A stretch of 64,000 nt of DNA from a bacterium. Lineage in GTDB: Bacteria; Auribacterota; Auribacteria; Auribacterales; Auribacteraceae. Shown here one piece after another: positions 29,892 to 42,104 of this stretch. The notes beneath the pieces are model-generated. The model was not told the DNA's origin and ran no database searches. It worked only from the letters and a program-made list of their open reading frames with translations. The stretch is taken from positions 248,001 to 312,000 of the forward strand of contig JAHDNF010000002.1 of assembly GCA_018435605.1 (NCBI GenBank). The letters run 5' to 3'. Each line of letters opens with the position of its first letter. Positions within the stretch are counted from its first letter, which is position 1. The translations under genes were made by a program, and so were the position numbers.

Positions 29892-30647
29892 ATGAGAAGA
29901 CCGATATTGGCCGGAAACTGGAAAATGAACACATCGCTCAAAGAAGCTGTTGAGCTGGTTACCGGTTTAAAACGTGAGCTCGCAGGAGTAACGGATGCTG
30001 ACATAGTAGTATGTCCCCCGTTTACTCATCTGACAACAATACGCGATGTGGTTGCCGGATCGAATATAGCTCTGGGTGCCCAGAACATGTATATAGCTGA
30101 AGAAGGAGCATTTACCGGCGAAATATCCCCTAAAATGCTTAAAGACTCAGGATGCACTTACGTAATTCTAGGCCATTCGGAACGGCGTCAGTATTTCAAT
30201 GAGTCGGATGAATTTATCAATACGAAAGCGAAGAAGGCGCTGGAACATGGACTTACTCCAATCATCTGTGTTGGTGAAACTCTTGATCAGCGAGAACAGG
30301 GTATCACCGGTAAAATAGTTACAACGCAGATAAAAGGATGCCTTGCCGGTTTATCTGAATCGGATATGTTAAAATGCGTTATAGCGTACGAACCGGTATG
30401 GGCAATCGGCACAGGCAAAACAGCGTCTAACGCACAGGCTCAGGAAGTACATGCGCTGATCCGCAGTCTTTTGACAGAACTGTTTAGCGAAACTGTTGCG
30501 CAGAAAATACGCATTCAGTACGGCGGCAGTGTAAAGCCGGACAATATCGCAGGCCTGATGCAGGAAAAAGACATAGACGGAGCTCTTGTCGGCGGCGCCA
30601 GCTTAAAAGTAAGCTCATTTGCGGGAATAGTTCTTTTTAACAAATAA
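29892..30647 (+). CDS. tpiA: Triose-phosphate isomerase
   Basis: 251 residues, the usual length. Catalytic residues are visible: K11 in GNWKMN, H95 in LGHSERR and E167 in AYEPVWAIGTG; the phosphate loop is YGGSVKPDN and the C-terminal GGASL. It interconverts dihydroxyacetone phosphate and glyceraldehyde 3-phosphate. AGGAG precedes the ATG; 27 bases after pgk. Confidence 0.97.
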   Translation: MRRPILAGNWKMNTSLKEAVELVTGLKRELAGVTDADIVVCPPFTHLTTIRDVVAGSNIALGAQNMYIAEEGAFTGEISPKMLKDSGCTYVILGHSERRQYFNESDEFINTKAKKALEHGLTPIICVGETLDQREQGITGKIVTTQIKGCLAGLSESDMLKCVIAYEPVWAIGTGKTASNAQAQEVHALIRSLLTELFSETVAQKIRIQYGGSVKPDNIAGLMQEKDIDGALVGGASLKVSSFAGIVLFNK

Positions 30648-30685
30648 AACGATTACTTGATTGAATTACCGGAGGGTGGTGTGTT

Positions 30686-31129
30686 ATGTATATTTTGCTG
30701 TTGATGTTCTTTATCATGCTTTCCGTCGTACTGATAGGCGTTATATTGATGCAATCGGGACGCGGGCAGGGGCTTGCCGGAGTATTCGGAGGCGGCGAGA
30801 TGCAGTCCATGCTCGGACCGCGCGCATCCGATTTCCTCGAAAAACTTACTTGGGGCGGCGTTACACTATTTTTTGTATTGACGATAGTGCTTTCGCTATT
30901 TCTATCCCAGCGTAAAGGTACGATTGTAGATAAAGTCCATGTCCAGACGCCGCCGGTAACTCAACAGACTGCGCCGATATCGGCAGGTCAACCTATATCC
31001 GGTTTACCCGATACAGCTGATGAGGCGTCTTCCACTATGCAACTAGAGGTAACCCCTGAACAACAGCCTGTTGTTCCAGTTACAGGTGAACAGACTATAC
31101 CGTTGCCTGTAGGAGAAACTACAGAATAA
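30686..31129 (+). CDS. secG: SecG preprotein translocase subunit
   Basis: A 147-residue protein. The first 75 residues are SecG: helix 1 (about 1-22), the conserved LMQSGRGQGLAGVFGGG (about 26-42) and helix 2 (about 55-72). The rest is a Pro/Thr/Gln-rich tail not found in the short enterobacterial protein. SecG assists SecYEG in protein export. GGAGGG lies about 9 bases before the ATG. It is the last gene of the glycolytic run, a common neighbourhood (tpiA-secG). Confidence 0.9.
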   Translation: MYILLLMFFIMLSVVLIGVILMQSGRGQGLAGVFGGGEMQSMLGPRASDFLEKLTWGGVTLFFVLTIVLSLFLSQRKGTIVDKVHVQTPPVTQQTAPISAGQPISGLPDTADEASSTMQLEVTPEQQPVVPVTGEQTIPLPVGETTE

Positions 31130-31439
31130 TAAAAAGTGGTAAACGTATAACGCAACAAGCGCTTTTTTAGCCTGTAAAAAATTCTATATATTATGGATTG
31201 GAGCGGTCAGCGGCATTATCAATGACCGCTCCTTTTTATTCTCACCTTTTCGCTGATTACTTACCGGTTTCCAAATATTCAGAGATCCCATAATGAAATT
31301 TGATTAATTATCGATTGTTCGCATTCGTTTAGATGAATACGAATTAATTTTCTTGATTTTCGCAATGATGTATACTAGTGTTAAAGGAACACCTGACTGC
31401 AACTCTACAATCAAAACAATACGACCAGATAAATTTCTT
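31130..31439. other. Gap between secG and the peptide transporter operon
   Basis: About 310 bases with no gene. It contains the terminator after secG, then AT-rich sequence with a TATACT box at 31371-31376 that may serve as the -10 element of the transporter operon; no good -35 is seen. Confidence 0.5.
31200..31238 (+). terminator. Rho-independent terminator after secG
   Basis: GGAGCGGTCA (31200-31209) pairs perfectly with TGACCGCTCC (31223-31232) around a 13-base loop, followed directly by TTTTT. Confidence 0.85.
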
Positions 31440-32432
31440 ATGAGCAAACCTACTCAGGATTTATTGACTGTTAAACAGCTTAGAACCCAATTCTTCGTTG
31501 AGGATGGTATTGTCAAAGCCGTTGACGATGTTTCATTTTCCATAAAACCAAGGGAAACATTGTGTCTGGTGGGTGAAAGCGGTTGCGGAAAAAGTATAAC
31601 CGCTCTATCTATTTTACGCCTTATACCCGACCCTCCGGGTAAAATAGCAAGCGGACAGATTCTATATCGAGGCAAAAATCTTCTAGAACTGACGGAGCGT
31701 CAGATGCGCCAAATTCGCGGAAAAGAGATCTCTATGATTTTTCAGGAACCTATGACCGCGCTCAATCCTGTATTTACAATCGGTTATCAGATCAAAGAAG
31801 TGTTATGGACTCACATGGGGTTGAGAGGCAAACAGCTCAAGGATAAAACAATCGAGATGCTTAAGCTGACCGGTATACCCGCGGCTGAACAGAGGTTTGA
31901 CGAGTATCCGCATCAATTGTCCGGCGGCATGATGCAGAGGGTCATGATTGCCATGGCGTTATGTTGCAACCCGTCATTATTGATAGCAGATGAACCGACT
32001 ACCGCTCTCGACGTAACCATACAGGCGCAGATTCTGGAACTGATCAAGGAGCTTCAGGAAAAACTGCACATGTCAATGCTTCTCATTACCCACGACCTCG
32101 GCGTAGTAGCGGAAACCGCCCATAATGTTGCGGTAATGTATGCCGGAAAAATAGTGGAATATACCGATGTAAAAGAACTGTTCTCCAATCCGATTCATCC
32201 TTACACAATCGGATTGTTCGAGTCTCTGCCCAGCGTTCACGACCCCAAAAAACCGTTGCGCCCCATTCAGGGCACAGTACCAGACCCGCACAGGTTTCCT
32301 AGCGGATGTCCGTTTCATCCTAGATGTTTTCTGAAAAAAGATATTTGCGAGCAGGTCGAACCGAAACTGGAAGCAAAAACCAAAGACGGCCATTTAGCCG
32401 CATGTCTTATGAGGAAAAGCTATGAGCCATAA
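31440..32432 (+). CDS. Peptide/nickel ABC transporter ATP-binding protein (OppD/DppD family)
   Basis: 330 residues from the ATG at 31440. The open frame extends 29 codons upstream, but that stretch overlaps a likely -10 box and does not resemble the family. Walker A is GESGCGKS, the signature is LSGGMMQR, Walker B is LLIADEP, and the Opp-type C-terminal extension with [18 protein letters not shown] (Cys-rich oligopeptide-transporter domain) is present. It powers the five-gene importer that follows. No clear ribosome site precedes the ATG, so the exact start is uncertain. It overlaps the next gene by 11 bases. Confidence 0.92.
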   Translation: MSKPTQDLLTVKQLRTQFFVEDGIVKAVDDVSFSIKPRETLCLVGESGCGKSITALSILRLIPDPPGKIASGQILYRGKNLLELTERQMRQIRGKEISMIFQEPMTALNPVFTIGYQIKEVLWTHMGLRGKQLKDKTIEMLKLTGIPAAEQRFDEYPHQLSGGMMQRVMIAMALCCNPSLLIADEPTTALDVTIQAQILELIKELQEKLHMSMLLITHDLGVVAETAHNVAVMYAGKIVEYTDVKELFSNPIHPYTIGLFESLPSVHDPKKPLRPIQGTVPDPHRFPSGCPFHPRCFLKKDICEQVEPKLEAKTKDGHLAACLMRKSYEP

Positions 32433-33435
32433 TAACGCTCAGCAAAATTTGCTTGAGGTTGAGCATTTAAAAAAATTTTTTCCTATAAAAAAAGGTTTTT
32501 TTTCAAAAATCCACGGTCACGTACGCGCCGTGGATGATATCAGCTTCACTTTACAAAAGAAAAAAACCCTCGGATTGGTCGGCGAAAGCGGTTGCGGTAA
32601 AACTACTGCAGGCAGAACAATATTGCGCCTGCTGGAGCGAACGAGCGGCGAGGTTACTTTCGAAGGGAAAAAAGTCTTTGATTTATCGTTTAACGAGCTC
32701 AAAAAATTGCGCAAAGAGATGCAGATCATTTTTCAGGATCCTTATTCATCGCTAAACCCGCGCATGACAGTCGGTTCTATAATAGAAGAAGGTTTGCTAA
32801 TCCATAATATGGGTAACCAAAAGCAACGATCAAACCGTGCTCGCGAACTCCTTGAAATCGCAGGGTTATCTGCGGATTATTATAACCGCTACCCTCACGA
32901 ATTCAGCGGCGGTCAGCGACAGCGTATCGGCGTAGCCCGAGCTTTAGCGCTAAATCCTAAGTTTATAGTTTGCGACGAGGCTGTTTCGGCTCTGGACGTA
33001 TCGGTACAAGCGCAAATAATAAATTTGCTCAAGCAACTTCAAGAGGATTTCGAGCTGGCATATTTGTTCATATCGCATGATTTAAGCGTAGTTCGGCACA
33101 TGAGCGACTTTATTGCCGTTATGTATCTTGGTAAAATTGTCGAATATGCGCCCACGGAACAGCTTTTCAAACATCCTCTGCATCCATATACAAAAGCCCT
33201 GCTGTCCGCTATTCCTGTTCCCGACCCTTCATCCGGTAAAAAACGTATTATACTCGCAGGAGATATCCCGTCGCCGGTGCATCCGCCGTCAGGCTGTTAT
33301 TTTCATCCAAGATGCCCGATGGCGATTGAAGAATGCAGTAAGGTATACCCTGATTACGAAGAAAAACAACACGGGCATTTTTGTGCCTGTTTGCGCGTGC
33401 CGGCTACTCTAATGGAGAGCAACAATGAATCATAA
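32422..33435 (+). CDS. Peptide ABC transporter ATP-binding protein (OppF/DppF family)
   Basis: 337 residues. Walker [10 protein letters not shown], signature [15 protein letters not shown], Walker [13 protein letters not shown], and the C-terminal [18 protein letters not shown] of OppF-type proteins. It forms the ATPase heterodimer with the preceding OppD-like protein. The start lies within the end of oppD and the stop overlaps the binding-protein gene by 11 bases, so the operon is tightly packed. Confidence 0.93.
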   Translation: MSHNNAQQNLLEVEHLKKFFPIKKGFFSKIHGHVRAVDDISFTLQKKKTLGLVGESGCGKTTAGRTILRLLERTSGEVTFEGKKVFDLSFNELKKLRKEMQIIFQDPYSSLNPRMTVGSIIEEGLLIHNMGNQKQRSNRARELLEIAGLSADYYNRYPHEFSGGQRQRIGVARALALNPKFIVCDEAVSALDVSVQAQIINLLKQLQEDFELAYLFISHDLSVVRHMSDFIAVMYLGKIVEYAPTEQLFKHPLHPYTKALLSAIPVPDPSSGKKRIILAGDIPSPVHPPSGCYFHPRCPMAIEECSKVYPDYEEKQHGHFCACLRVPATLMESNNES

Positions 33436-35470
33436 TTTTCTCAAGACACTGATGCTCATATTGCTGTGTGTAGCGCAATGCGTTCAAGCTCAGGCCGAAA
33501 AAGAGCCTTCTTTGAAAGATTTTATCAAACCGCCGACAATCGATGAATTCAATGACCAAGTATCCCCTGAAGACCGAGTCCAGCCTAGTCTTCAGCCGGG
33601 CGGCCGCCTGATATTGCGCATGGTAGGTGAGCCTAATAGTCTTAATCCGTTAACCGACAACTCCTCCACATCACAGGAAATAGTCGGCATGCTGTTTGAT
33701 TCACTGATAATACGCCATACCGAAACATTTGAATATCTGCCATGGATGGCGAAATACTGGGAAACCCGCGACTGGATACAACTTACAGACGGCACGCGCA
33801 TAGAAGGCGTCATCACCGGACAGGATAACGACTCGGTAACCATAATTGAAAATGAAGGAATACTGCTGTTCGGCAAACAGGATATAGTCCAATACGATAC
33901 AGAAAAAGGCATCATACAGCTCAATGACGGGAGAACGTTTACAGGATCGCTCAAAGAATATATTTACTCTGTGGAATATACCCCACATAAAAAAGATAAC
34001 TTAAAAACAGTCCCTGCTAAACAAATAGCGGTGATGGAATCAGACCCAGCCAAAAAAGCGATTGTGCGGAATTCTATTTATTATTTCACCCTGCGTAGCG
34101 GCATAACGTGGCACGACGGACAACCGGTTACAGTGCAGGATATAGCTTTCAGCTACGATACGGTAAAAAACAGGTACGTAGACGCCGCGCCGTTGCGCAA
34201 TTATTTCAACGATATAGATAAATTCGACGTCATAGATGAAGATACCGTTAAATTTACCTATAAGAAATCCTATTTCAAATCGTTCAGCGTATGCGGCGGA
34301 ATAACGATTCTTCCTAAACATATTTACAACCCTGACCAGTTCGGAGGCGACGAGGAAACTTTCGGGAATTATTTCAATACCCACAGCGCCAACCGTCAAC
34401 CGCTGGGAAACGGGGCGTTCAAGTTTATCCGTTGGATAAAAGGCCGTGAAATTGTCTTGGAACGTATCGATTCATACTGGGCGCAACAATGCGGATTCCC
34501 CTATCTACCAAAGGGAAAACCTTATTTACAGCAAATTGTCTGGACAATAATTTCAAACAATAACGCGGCGCTTAAAGAACTTCAAAACGGCAATGTAGAC
34601 GCGGATTTTAATGTGGAGCCGGAGATATGGTTTTCCGATCAGACCAACACCGCGGACTTTACCGGTCAATTTGCCCGTGCGCATATTACCATACCCATGT
34701 ACACGTATATAGGATGGAATATGGACTCCGTTTATTTCAAGGATAAACGGGTAAGGCAAGCGATGACCCATCTGATTCCCCGTGAAAAAATTGCCGGCAC
34801 GATTCACCGCGGGTTGGTTACTCCGGTAACCGGCCCTTTTTCAATAAACGACCCAGCATACGATCATTCGCTCAAACCGTACGAGTGGTCGGTTCGCAAA
34901 GCAAAAAAACTACTGCGAGAGGCTGGCTGGCTAGACCATGACGGCGACGGTATAATAGATAAAGACGGTATCCCTTTCCGATTCGATTACCTGATTCACG
35001 GAGGACGCGAATATCACCAGAAAATCGCCGATATTATAAAAGAGAGCGTGGAGCAGGCGGGTATAGTCATGAATATCCGTAAACTCGACTGGACGGTACT
35101 CACCGAAACCATATCGGACAGAAAATTCGATGCTGTACGTATGGCGTGGGGAACGGGTATCGACGGCGACCCATACCAGATATGGCATTCGTCGCAGGCA
35201 GAGAACCGCGGTTCCAACTATGTGGGATTCAGAAACGAACAGGCTGATAAAATAATAGAAACCGCTCGCGAAACATTCGACCCCATAAAACGTTGGGAAC
35301 TGTTGCGCCAACTGCACGTCATTTTATATGATGAACAGCCTTATACGTTTTTATTCAACTTCAAAATGCTGTTTTTCTATAACAAAAAATTCAGAAACGT
35401 AAAACTATATTCAGTACGACCGGGATACGATCTGTACGACTGGTACATCCATAAGCCATACGAGGAATAA
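33425..35470 (+). CDS. Peptide-binding protein, solute-binding family 5 (OppA/DppA), with an internal insertion
   Basis: 681 residues; relatives are usually 500-600. Residues 1-24 are a signal peptide. The family 5 pattern begins at [16 protein letters not shown] (61-76) and continues [25 protein letters not shown] (from 221, shown here in part) and [10 protein letters not shown]. Between [12 protein letters not shown] and the conserved YYFTLRSG, about residues 117-215, there is an extra stretch of roughly 100 residues with two related units: [20 protein letters not shown] and [20 protein letters not shown]. These look like two small beta-barrel (SH3/Sm-like) repeats. The periplasmic role is peptide capture for the permeases that follow. 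Length polymorphism in the other two subunits suggests the insertions go together. Confidence 0.88.
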   Translation: MNHNFLKTLMLILLCVAQCVQAQAEKEPSLKDFIKPPTIDEFNDQVSPEDRVQPSLQPGGRLILRMVGEPNSLNPLTDNSSTSQEIVGMLFDSLIIRHTETFEYLPWMAKYWETRDWIQLTDGTRIEGVITGQDNDSVTIIENEGILLFGKQDIVQYDTEKGIIQLNDGRTFTGSLKEYIYSVEYTPHKKDNLKTVPAKQIAVMESDPAKKAIVRNSIYYFTLRSGITWHDGQPVTVQDIAFSYDTVKNRYVDAAPLRNYFNDIDKFDVIDEDTVKFTYKKSYFKSFSVCGGITILPKHIYNPDQFGGDEETFGNYFNTHSANRQPLGNGAFKFIRWIKGREIVLERIDSYWAQQCGFPYLPKGKPYLQQIVWTIISNNNAALKELQNGNVDADFNVEPEIWFSDQTNTADFTGQFARAHITIPMYTYIGWNMDSVYFKDKRVRQAMTHLIPREKIAGTIHRGLVTPVTGPFSINDPAYDHSLKPYEWSVRKAKKLLREAGWLDHDGDGIIDKDGIPFRFDYLIHGGREYHQKIADIIKESVEQAGIVMNIRKLDWTVLTETISDRKFDAVRMAWGTGIDGDPYQIWHSSQAENRGSNYVGFRNEQADKIIETARETFDPIKRWELLRQLHVILYDEQPYTFLFNFKMLFFYNKKFRNVKLYSVRPGYDLYDWYIHKPYEE

Positions 35471-37095
35471 TGAAGGAATACATTCTAAAGCGTTTTCTCT
35501 GGATGTTCGTCACGTTGTTCGGCATCATGCTGATCACTTTTAGTGTTACGCGGCTCGCCCCCGGCGATCCTGCGGCGCTAAAACTGCAGAAAGCCGGGCC
35601 GACGATGTCTGGAGATCAACAGCTTTCAAAGAAACTTATTGAGCAGACACGCCAGCTCTACGGATTCGACAGGCCGTTGCTACTCAATTTGCGATCGGAA
35701 AACGTAAGAACTTATTCGCATAAACTGGCTGATGATCTTATTGATTCCGACGAATACACCCGTAGCGACGCGCGTGACGAACTGCGCAGTCTAGGTATAA
35801 TTGCGCTTCCATATCTAATAGAACTACTCGAAGACGACCGCCGCAACGCAATCCACAGCGCGGTCTGCGATATATTTGCTGATATCGCCTCAATCCAGTA
35901 TGCTCCTGAACTATCGCTTGCCGATAGAATTGAGCTATGCAAAGCCTTTACCGCGAAACATAATATGTTTTTCGACACTGTTTACCAACAATCTCTGATC
36001 GATCAGGTATTAACCGGCAATCTGCAGGTTGCACAACAGGCACGGGAATCGCTTATCTCTGCCGGATCCGCATCATTGCCGGCAATACTAACCGCCGCGC
36101 TTCAAAAAGGAGCGGACGGAGGCATGGATTTATTTTCAACCGCCGCTGTAATTGCCCGTAAATCATGGCATATCGAAAAAGATCATTCACCTGAGACAAA
36201 AGCCGAAATGTATAACTCATGGAAAAAGTGGTGGAGCCGCAACCGGCATAAATACACATTTTTCTCGCCGATGGAGCAATTCGCGCGCATTTTCACAGCT
36301 ACCCAGTTCGGGCAATGGATGGGAATGGTGCTGACATTCGATTTCGGTCAATCCTACTCACACCATGTACCAGTCATAAAACTGATCAAAGAACGCCTGC
36401 CGATATCCATGCAACTGAGTTTGATATCGATCTTTTTGACATACGTGATCGCCATACCGCTAGGAGTGTTTTCTGCGACTCACCAGTACAAGACATCTGA
36501 CAAAGTGATAACCGTAATTTTATTTATCCTGTATTCGTTGCCCAGTTTCTGGGTTGCAAACATGCTGATTTTATTTACGACCGGCGGCGAATTCCCGCAT
36601 ATTTTCCCAAACAGGTATTTGCATTCCCCCGGCGCAGAGACATTTCCATTTTTTAAATGGTTTATCGACTGGCTATGGCATCTGGTTTTGCCTATAACAT
36701 GCTTGACATACGGTAGTTTTGCTTATATATCCCGCCAGATGCGTGTTGGAATGCTCGACATCATCCGGCAGGATTTCATCAGAACAGCCCGCGCCAAAGG
36801 ATTGAGCGAGCGGGCTGTTATTTTTAAACACGCATTGCGAAACGCTCTGATACCTATTGTCACTCTTCTTGCATTTTTGTTGCCGGCTCTGCTTGGCGGC
36901 AGTGTGATCATAGAAGAAATATTTACCATACCCGGAATGGGTAAGCTCTCATTCGATGCGATACTCAACAGAGATTATCCGATTATCAACGCCATCGCAT
37001 TTTTCTCCGCATTTCTGACTTTGTTGGGTATGTTGCTGACAGATATTGCGTATGTATTTGTAGATCCGAGGATATCATTTGACCATGACAGCTAA
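35470..37095 (+). CDS. Peptide ABC transporter permease (OppB/DppB) with a large HEAT-like insertion
   Basis: 541 residues against about 310-340 for the family. The N-terminus is ordinary ([20 protein letters not shown], then ITFSVTRLAPGDPA) up to LYGFDRPLLLNL at about 74. The core resumes at DFGQSYSHHVPVIKLIKERLP (about 291) and runs to the end with the five remaining helices and the EAA loop (ARAKGLSERAVIFKHALRNAL). Between them, about residues 75-285 form an extra soluble region, mostly helical, with HEAT-like units (DELRSLGIIALPYLIELLED; ESLISAGSASLPAILTAAL) and a Trp-rich end (WKKWWSRNRHKY). By topology it should be on the periplasmic side, where it could contact the binding protein. Its ATG is shared with the end of the previous gene. 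Confidence 0.9.
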   Translation: MKEYILKRFLWMFVTLFGIMLITFSVTRLAPGDPAALKLQKAGPTMSGDQQLSKKLIEQTRQLYGFDRPLLLNLRSENVRTYSHKLADDLIDSDEYTRSDARDELRSLGIIALPYLIELLEDDRRNAIHSAVCDIFADIASIQYAPELSLADRIELCKAFTAKHNMFFDTVYQQSLIDQVLTGNLQVAQQARESLISAGSASLPAILTAALQKGADGGMDLFSTAAVIARKSWHIEKDHSPETKAEMYNSWKKWWSRNRHKYTFFSPMEQFARIFTATQFGQWMGMVLTFDFGQSYSHHVPVIKLIKERLPISMQLSLISIFLTYVIAIPLGVFSATHQYKTSDKVITVILFILYSLPSFWVANMLILFTTGGEFPHIFPNRYLHSPGAETFPFFKWFIDWLWHLVLPITCLTYGSFAYISRQMRVGMLDIIRQDFIRTARAKGLSERAVIFKHALRNALIPIVTLLAFLLPALLGGSVIIEEIFTIPGMGKLSFDAILNRDYPIINAIAFFSAFLTLLGMLLTDIAYVFVDPRISFDHDS

Positions 37096-38590
37096 GAAAC
37101 CTTATTCGCCCGGATATTTTGAGATAACAATGCACCAGTTCGGCAAAAACAAACTGGCAGTGGGAGGTATCGTAATCATTCTCCTGCTTTTTGCCGTTGC
37201 GTGTTTCGCTCCGCTTATAGCCAATGAAAAACCGCTTGGCGTACGCGGATCTTTTCCTGAAAAATATGAAGATATTTTCTACGCGCTGTGTTCCAACGCA
37301 TCAATTTATATGAATGCCCATAAAGCTGTCAGCGAAAACCAGTCGGACGATTTGCTCAGGCTACGGAAGTACAGGGAATACACTTTTCGGTCGTTCAACC
37401 GTTTGAGGCCGTATATACCGGCGGATATCCGTGGATCGTATCTTGAGTACAGGCAAAATATTTTAGCTGAGATAGATAAGAAAAACTATGATGCCGCGCG
37501 CAGTTATATTGAACAGTTTGAAAATACTTTTCTTTTGGATGATTCCGACATAGAGCCTATCACATTGTTTCCGGCACTAAGTAACTTGTCCGCTCTTGAA
37601 ATGTTTTTTATGCTCTTTTATCCGCTGATCTTGTTTTTGATTTTAAAAAACTTGTTTAGGGGGTCGAGTCGACCTCTTAAGGTCAAGAAAGGGTTTATTG
37701 TGTGTTTTCTTATGGCCTTTTTTGGAGCTATCTTATGGAATATTCTCAACCCAACGGTATTCGACCCGACCAACTATAAACGGATTGTCAATGATACCTC
37801 GATATGCCACTGGGCGATATTTGCGCCGGTGCCCTATGGTGAAAACGAAAACCTTATTTCCGAAGCCTCTGCAAAACCCACATGGCTAATGCCCAAAGAT
37901 CAACGTACTGACAATTACCATGTTCTAGGAACCGACACAAACGGCCGCGATGTGTTGACGCGAATGATAATGGGTACACGCATTTCTATGTCAGTGGGAT
38001 TTATAGCAGTCGGCATTTGTCTTTTCATAGGTATTTTTTTCGGCGCTATAGCCGGTTACTTCCGAGGTAAAACCGACTTATTGATATCTCGATTGATAGA
38101 AATAGTGATTTGTTTTCCGGTTTTCTTTTTAATTCTAACGGTATTAGCGTTCCTCCGCCCAAGTATTGTAAATATTATGGTGGTTATAGGTATTACCGGC
38201 TGGACAGGTATTGCAAGGCTGTGCAGGGGCGAATTTCTAAAATTGGTTAACCAGGATTTTGTAACAGCGGCGCAAGCTCTGGGGGCGTCGAATCTGCGAA
38301 CCATTTTCAAACATATTTTGCCAAACGGTATGGGGCCTATTCTGGTATCGGTATCGTTCGGGATCGCGGGAGCGATACTTACTGAGTCGGCGCTATCGTT
38401 TCTTGGCTTCGGAGTACCACAACCGACCGCGAGTTGGGGTGATCTGCTAAACAACGGCCGCAGTGACATACAGGGCACATGGTGGCTGACTATGTTCCCC
38501 GGGCTAGCTATATTCATTGCGGTAACCGCGTTCAATCTCGCCGGCGAAGGCTTGCGTGACGCCCTTGATCCCCGTCTCAAAAAACAATAA
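37079..38590 (+). CDS. Peptide ABC transporter permease (OppC/DppC) with an insertion carrying two extra membrane helices
   Basis: 503 residues against about 300 in the family. Helix 1 is at about 26-48; the conserved core resumes at HVLGTDTNGRDVLTRMIMG (281-299) and continues normally to LRDALDPRLKK, with the EAA loop near AAQALGASNLRTIFKHILP. The intervening 230 residues contain a helical soluble part (about 60-155) and two hydrophobic helices (about 171-194 and 204-222). A TTG at 37079 has GAGGA 6 bases upstream; an ATG two codons later (37085) is the alternative start. It overlaps oppB. It is the last gene of the transporter operon. Confidence 0.9.
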   Translation: MTMTAKKPYSPGYFEITMHQFGKNKLAVGGIVIILLLFAVACFAPLIANEKPLGVRGSFPEKYEDIFYALCSNASIYMNAHKAVSENQSDDLLRLRKYREYTFRSFNRLRPYIPADIRGSYLEYRQNILAEIDKKNYDAARSYIEQFENTFLLDDSDIEPITLFPALSNLSALEMFFMLFYPLILFLILKNLFRGSSRPLKVKKGFIVCFLMAFFGAILWNILNPTVFDPTNYKRIVNDTSICHWAIFAPVPYGENENLISEASAKPTWLMPKDQRTDNYHVLGTDTNGRDVLTRMIMGTRISMSVGFIAVGICLFIGIFFGAIAGYFRGKTDLLISRLIEIVICFPVFFLILTVLAFLRPSIVNIMVVIGITGWTGIARLCRGEFLKLVNQDFVTAAQALGASNLRTIFKHILPNGMGPILVSVSFGIAGAILTESALSFLGFGVPQPTASWGDLLNNGRSDIQGTWWLTMFPGLAIFIAVTAFNLAGEGLRDALDPRLKKQ

Positions 38591-38609
38591 CCGTTTTATG
38601 AGAAAACTA

Positions 38610-38638
38610 TTTACAACAACGCAAAAATTAGGTACATT
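38610..38638 (+). promoter_or_regulatory. Promoter of tRNA-Leu
   Basis: TTTACA (38610-38615), 17-base spacer, TACATT (38633-38638), about 34 bases before the tRNA. Confidence 0.55.
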
Positions 38639-38671
38639 ATTTCACATTACTTTTTTAGTGAGTTTTTAACT

Positions 38672-38756
<85 letters not shown>

Positions 38757-38762
38757 TATAAT

Positions 38763-38798
38763 AAAAAAACCCGAATGGTTAACCATTCGGGTTTTTTT
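38763..38798. terminator. Bidirectional rho-independent terminator
   Basis: A perfect palindrome: A7, ACCCGAATGGTTAACCATTCGGGT core, T7. The stem is preceded by an A-run and followed by a T-run, so it can stop transcription from the tRNA (plus strand) and from ahcY (minus strand, ending 24 bases away). Confidence 0.9.
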
Positions 38799-38821
38799 AT
38801 TATACGGCTAAATTGTTATCA

Positions 38822-41316
<2,495 letters not shown>

Positions 41317-41341
41317 ATAAAACTCCTTTCTTGTATACTGC

Positions 41342-42082
41342 CTACTTATTTTTTTGTTCATACAATTTATTAGCGGATTCGTAACTTTTCAGATCGCCGA
41401 TATCATACCACTGTCCGTGAAATACGTATGAATAGACATCGTCAACCCTATATGCCCACTGGATGAAATATCCCGGCGCATCGGTATTGTTTCCTTCGGC
41501 GACATATTTTCGCAACAAAGCGACTTTATCCTTTTTAAACAGATACACACCTAAAGCGGCAAGAGTTGATGGAGGCTGAGCCGGTTTTTCCACAAAAGAA
41601 ACTACTTTGCCTTGAGTGTCGACACTGACTATTCCGTATTGTGTGGCAAGGGAATAATCGCCCACGTCGTACGCACATATAACAATACCTTTATCCTGAG
41701 AAAAATCGCGCAGTTTAGCCAGATCGAAATCGAACAGGTTATCGCCTGCGATAACCAGCAGGTCATCGTCAATATTTTTTTTGCTTATCACATAATGCAT
41801 ATCGCCGATAGCCCCGAGCCTGTCATCGTTTGTAAGTGTGCCGTCGTTGATGATCTCAATTGGTATTCTGTAATTGAATGATCGTCTCCACTCCTCAAAA
41901 TGCATATAAAATTTATTGTTAGTCACCACATATATAACATCGATATTGGAAAACGCTTCCATTTTTTCGATAATATATTCGATTATCGGTTTTCCTGCAA
42001 CCGGCAGTAACGGTTTGGGTTGATTTTCGGTCAATGGATATAATCGTGTAGCATATCCAGCGGCCATAATTAATGCCTTCAT
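41342..42082 (-). CDS. Sugar-phosphate nucleotidyltransferase (NTP transferase)
   Basis: 246 residues with the nucleotidyltransferase signature [20 protein letters not shown] at the N-terminus, [15 protein letters not shown] (the metal-binding Asp region) and VEKPAQPPS. It is of the glucose-1-phosphate thymidylyl/uridylyltransferase-like family and lacks the extra C-terminal domain of bifunctional GlmU. Its sugar cannot be named from sequence. AAAGGAG precedes the ATG. It lies between ptsI and metK in the minus-strand block. Confidence 0.85.
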   Translation of the reverse strand: MKALIMAAGYATRLYPLTENQPKPLLPVAGKPIIEYIIEKMEAFSNIDVIYVVTNNKFYMHFEEWRRSFNYRIPIEIINDGTLTNDDRLGAIGDMHYVISKKNIDDDLLVIAGDNLFDFDLAKLRDFSQDKGIVICAYDVGDYSLATQYGIVSVDTQGKVVSFVEKPAQPPSTLAALGVYLFKKDKVALLRKYVAEGNNTDAPGYFIQWAYRVDDVYSYVFHGQWYDIGDLKSYESANKLYEQKNK

Positions 42083-42104
42083 ATAAACTCCTTTTTACGT
42101 TGCG

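Noticed and set aside
29210-30004. 264-codon minus-strand frame antisense to pgk/tpiA
   Set aside because: It is the shadow of two clearly real glycolytic genes; Ser/Ala/Phe-rich and without a ribosome site.
31353-31439. N-terminal extension of the OppD-like protein
   Set aside because: The 29 extra codons are not family-like and overlap a probable -10 box; the ATG at 31440 fits the family start.
38056-38580. 174-codon minus-strand frame antisense to the oppC-like gene
   Set aside because: The plus-strand reading is a conserved permease; the antisense frame has no recognisable features.
41317-41341. SAM riboswitch upstream of metK
   Set aside because: Only 25 bases separate metK from the upstream gene, too few for any known SAM riboswitch.
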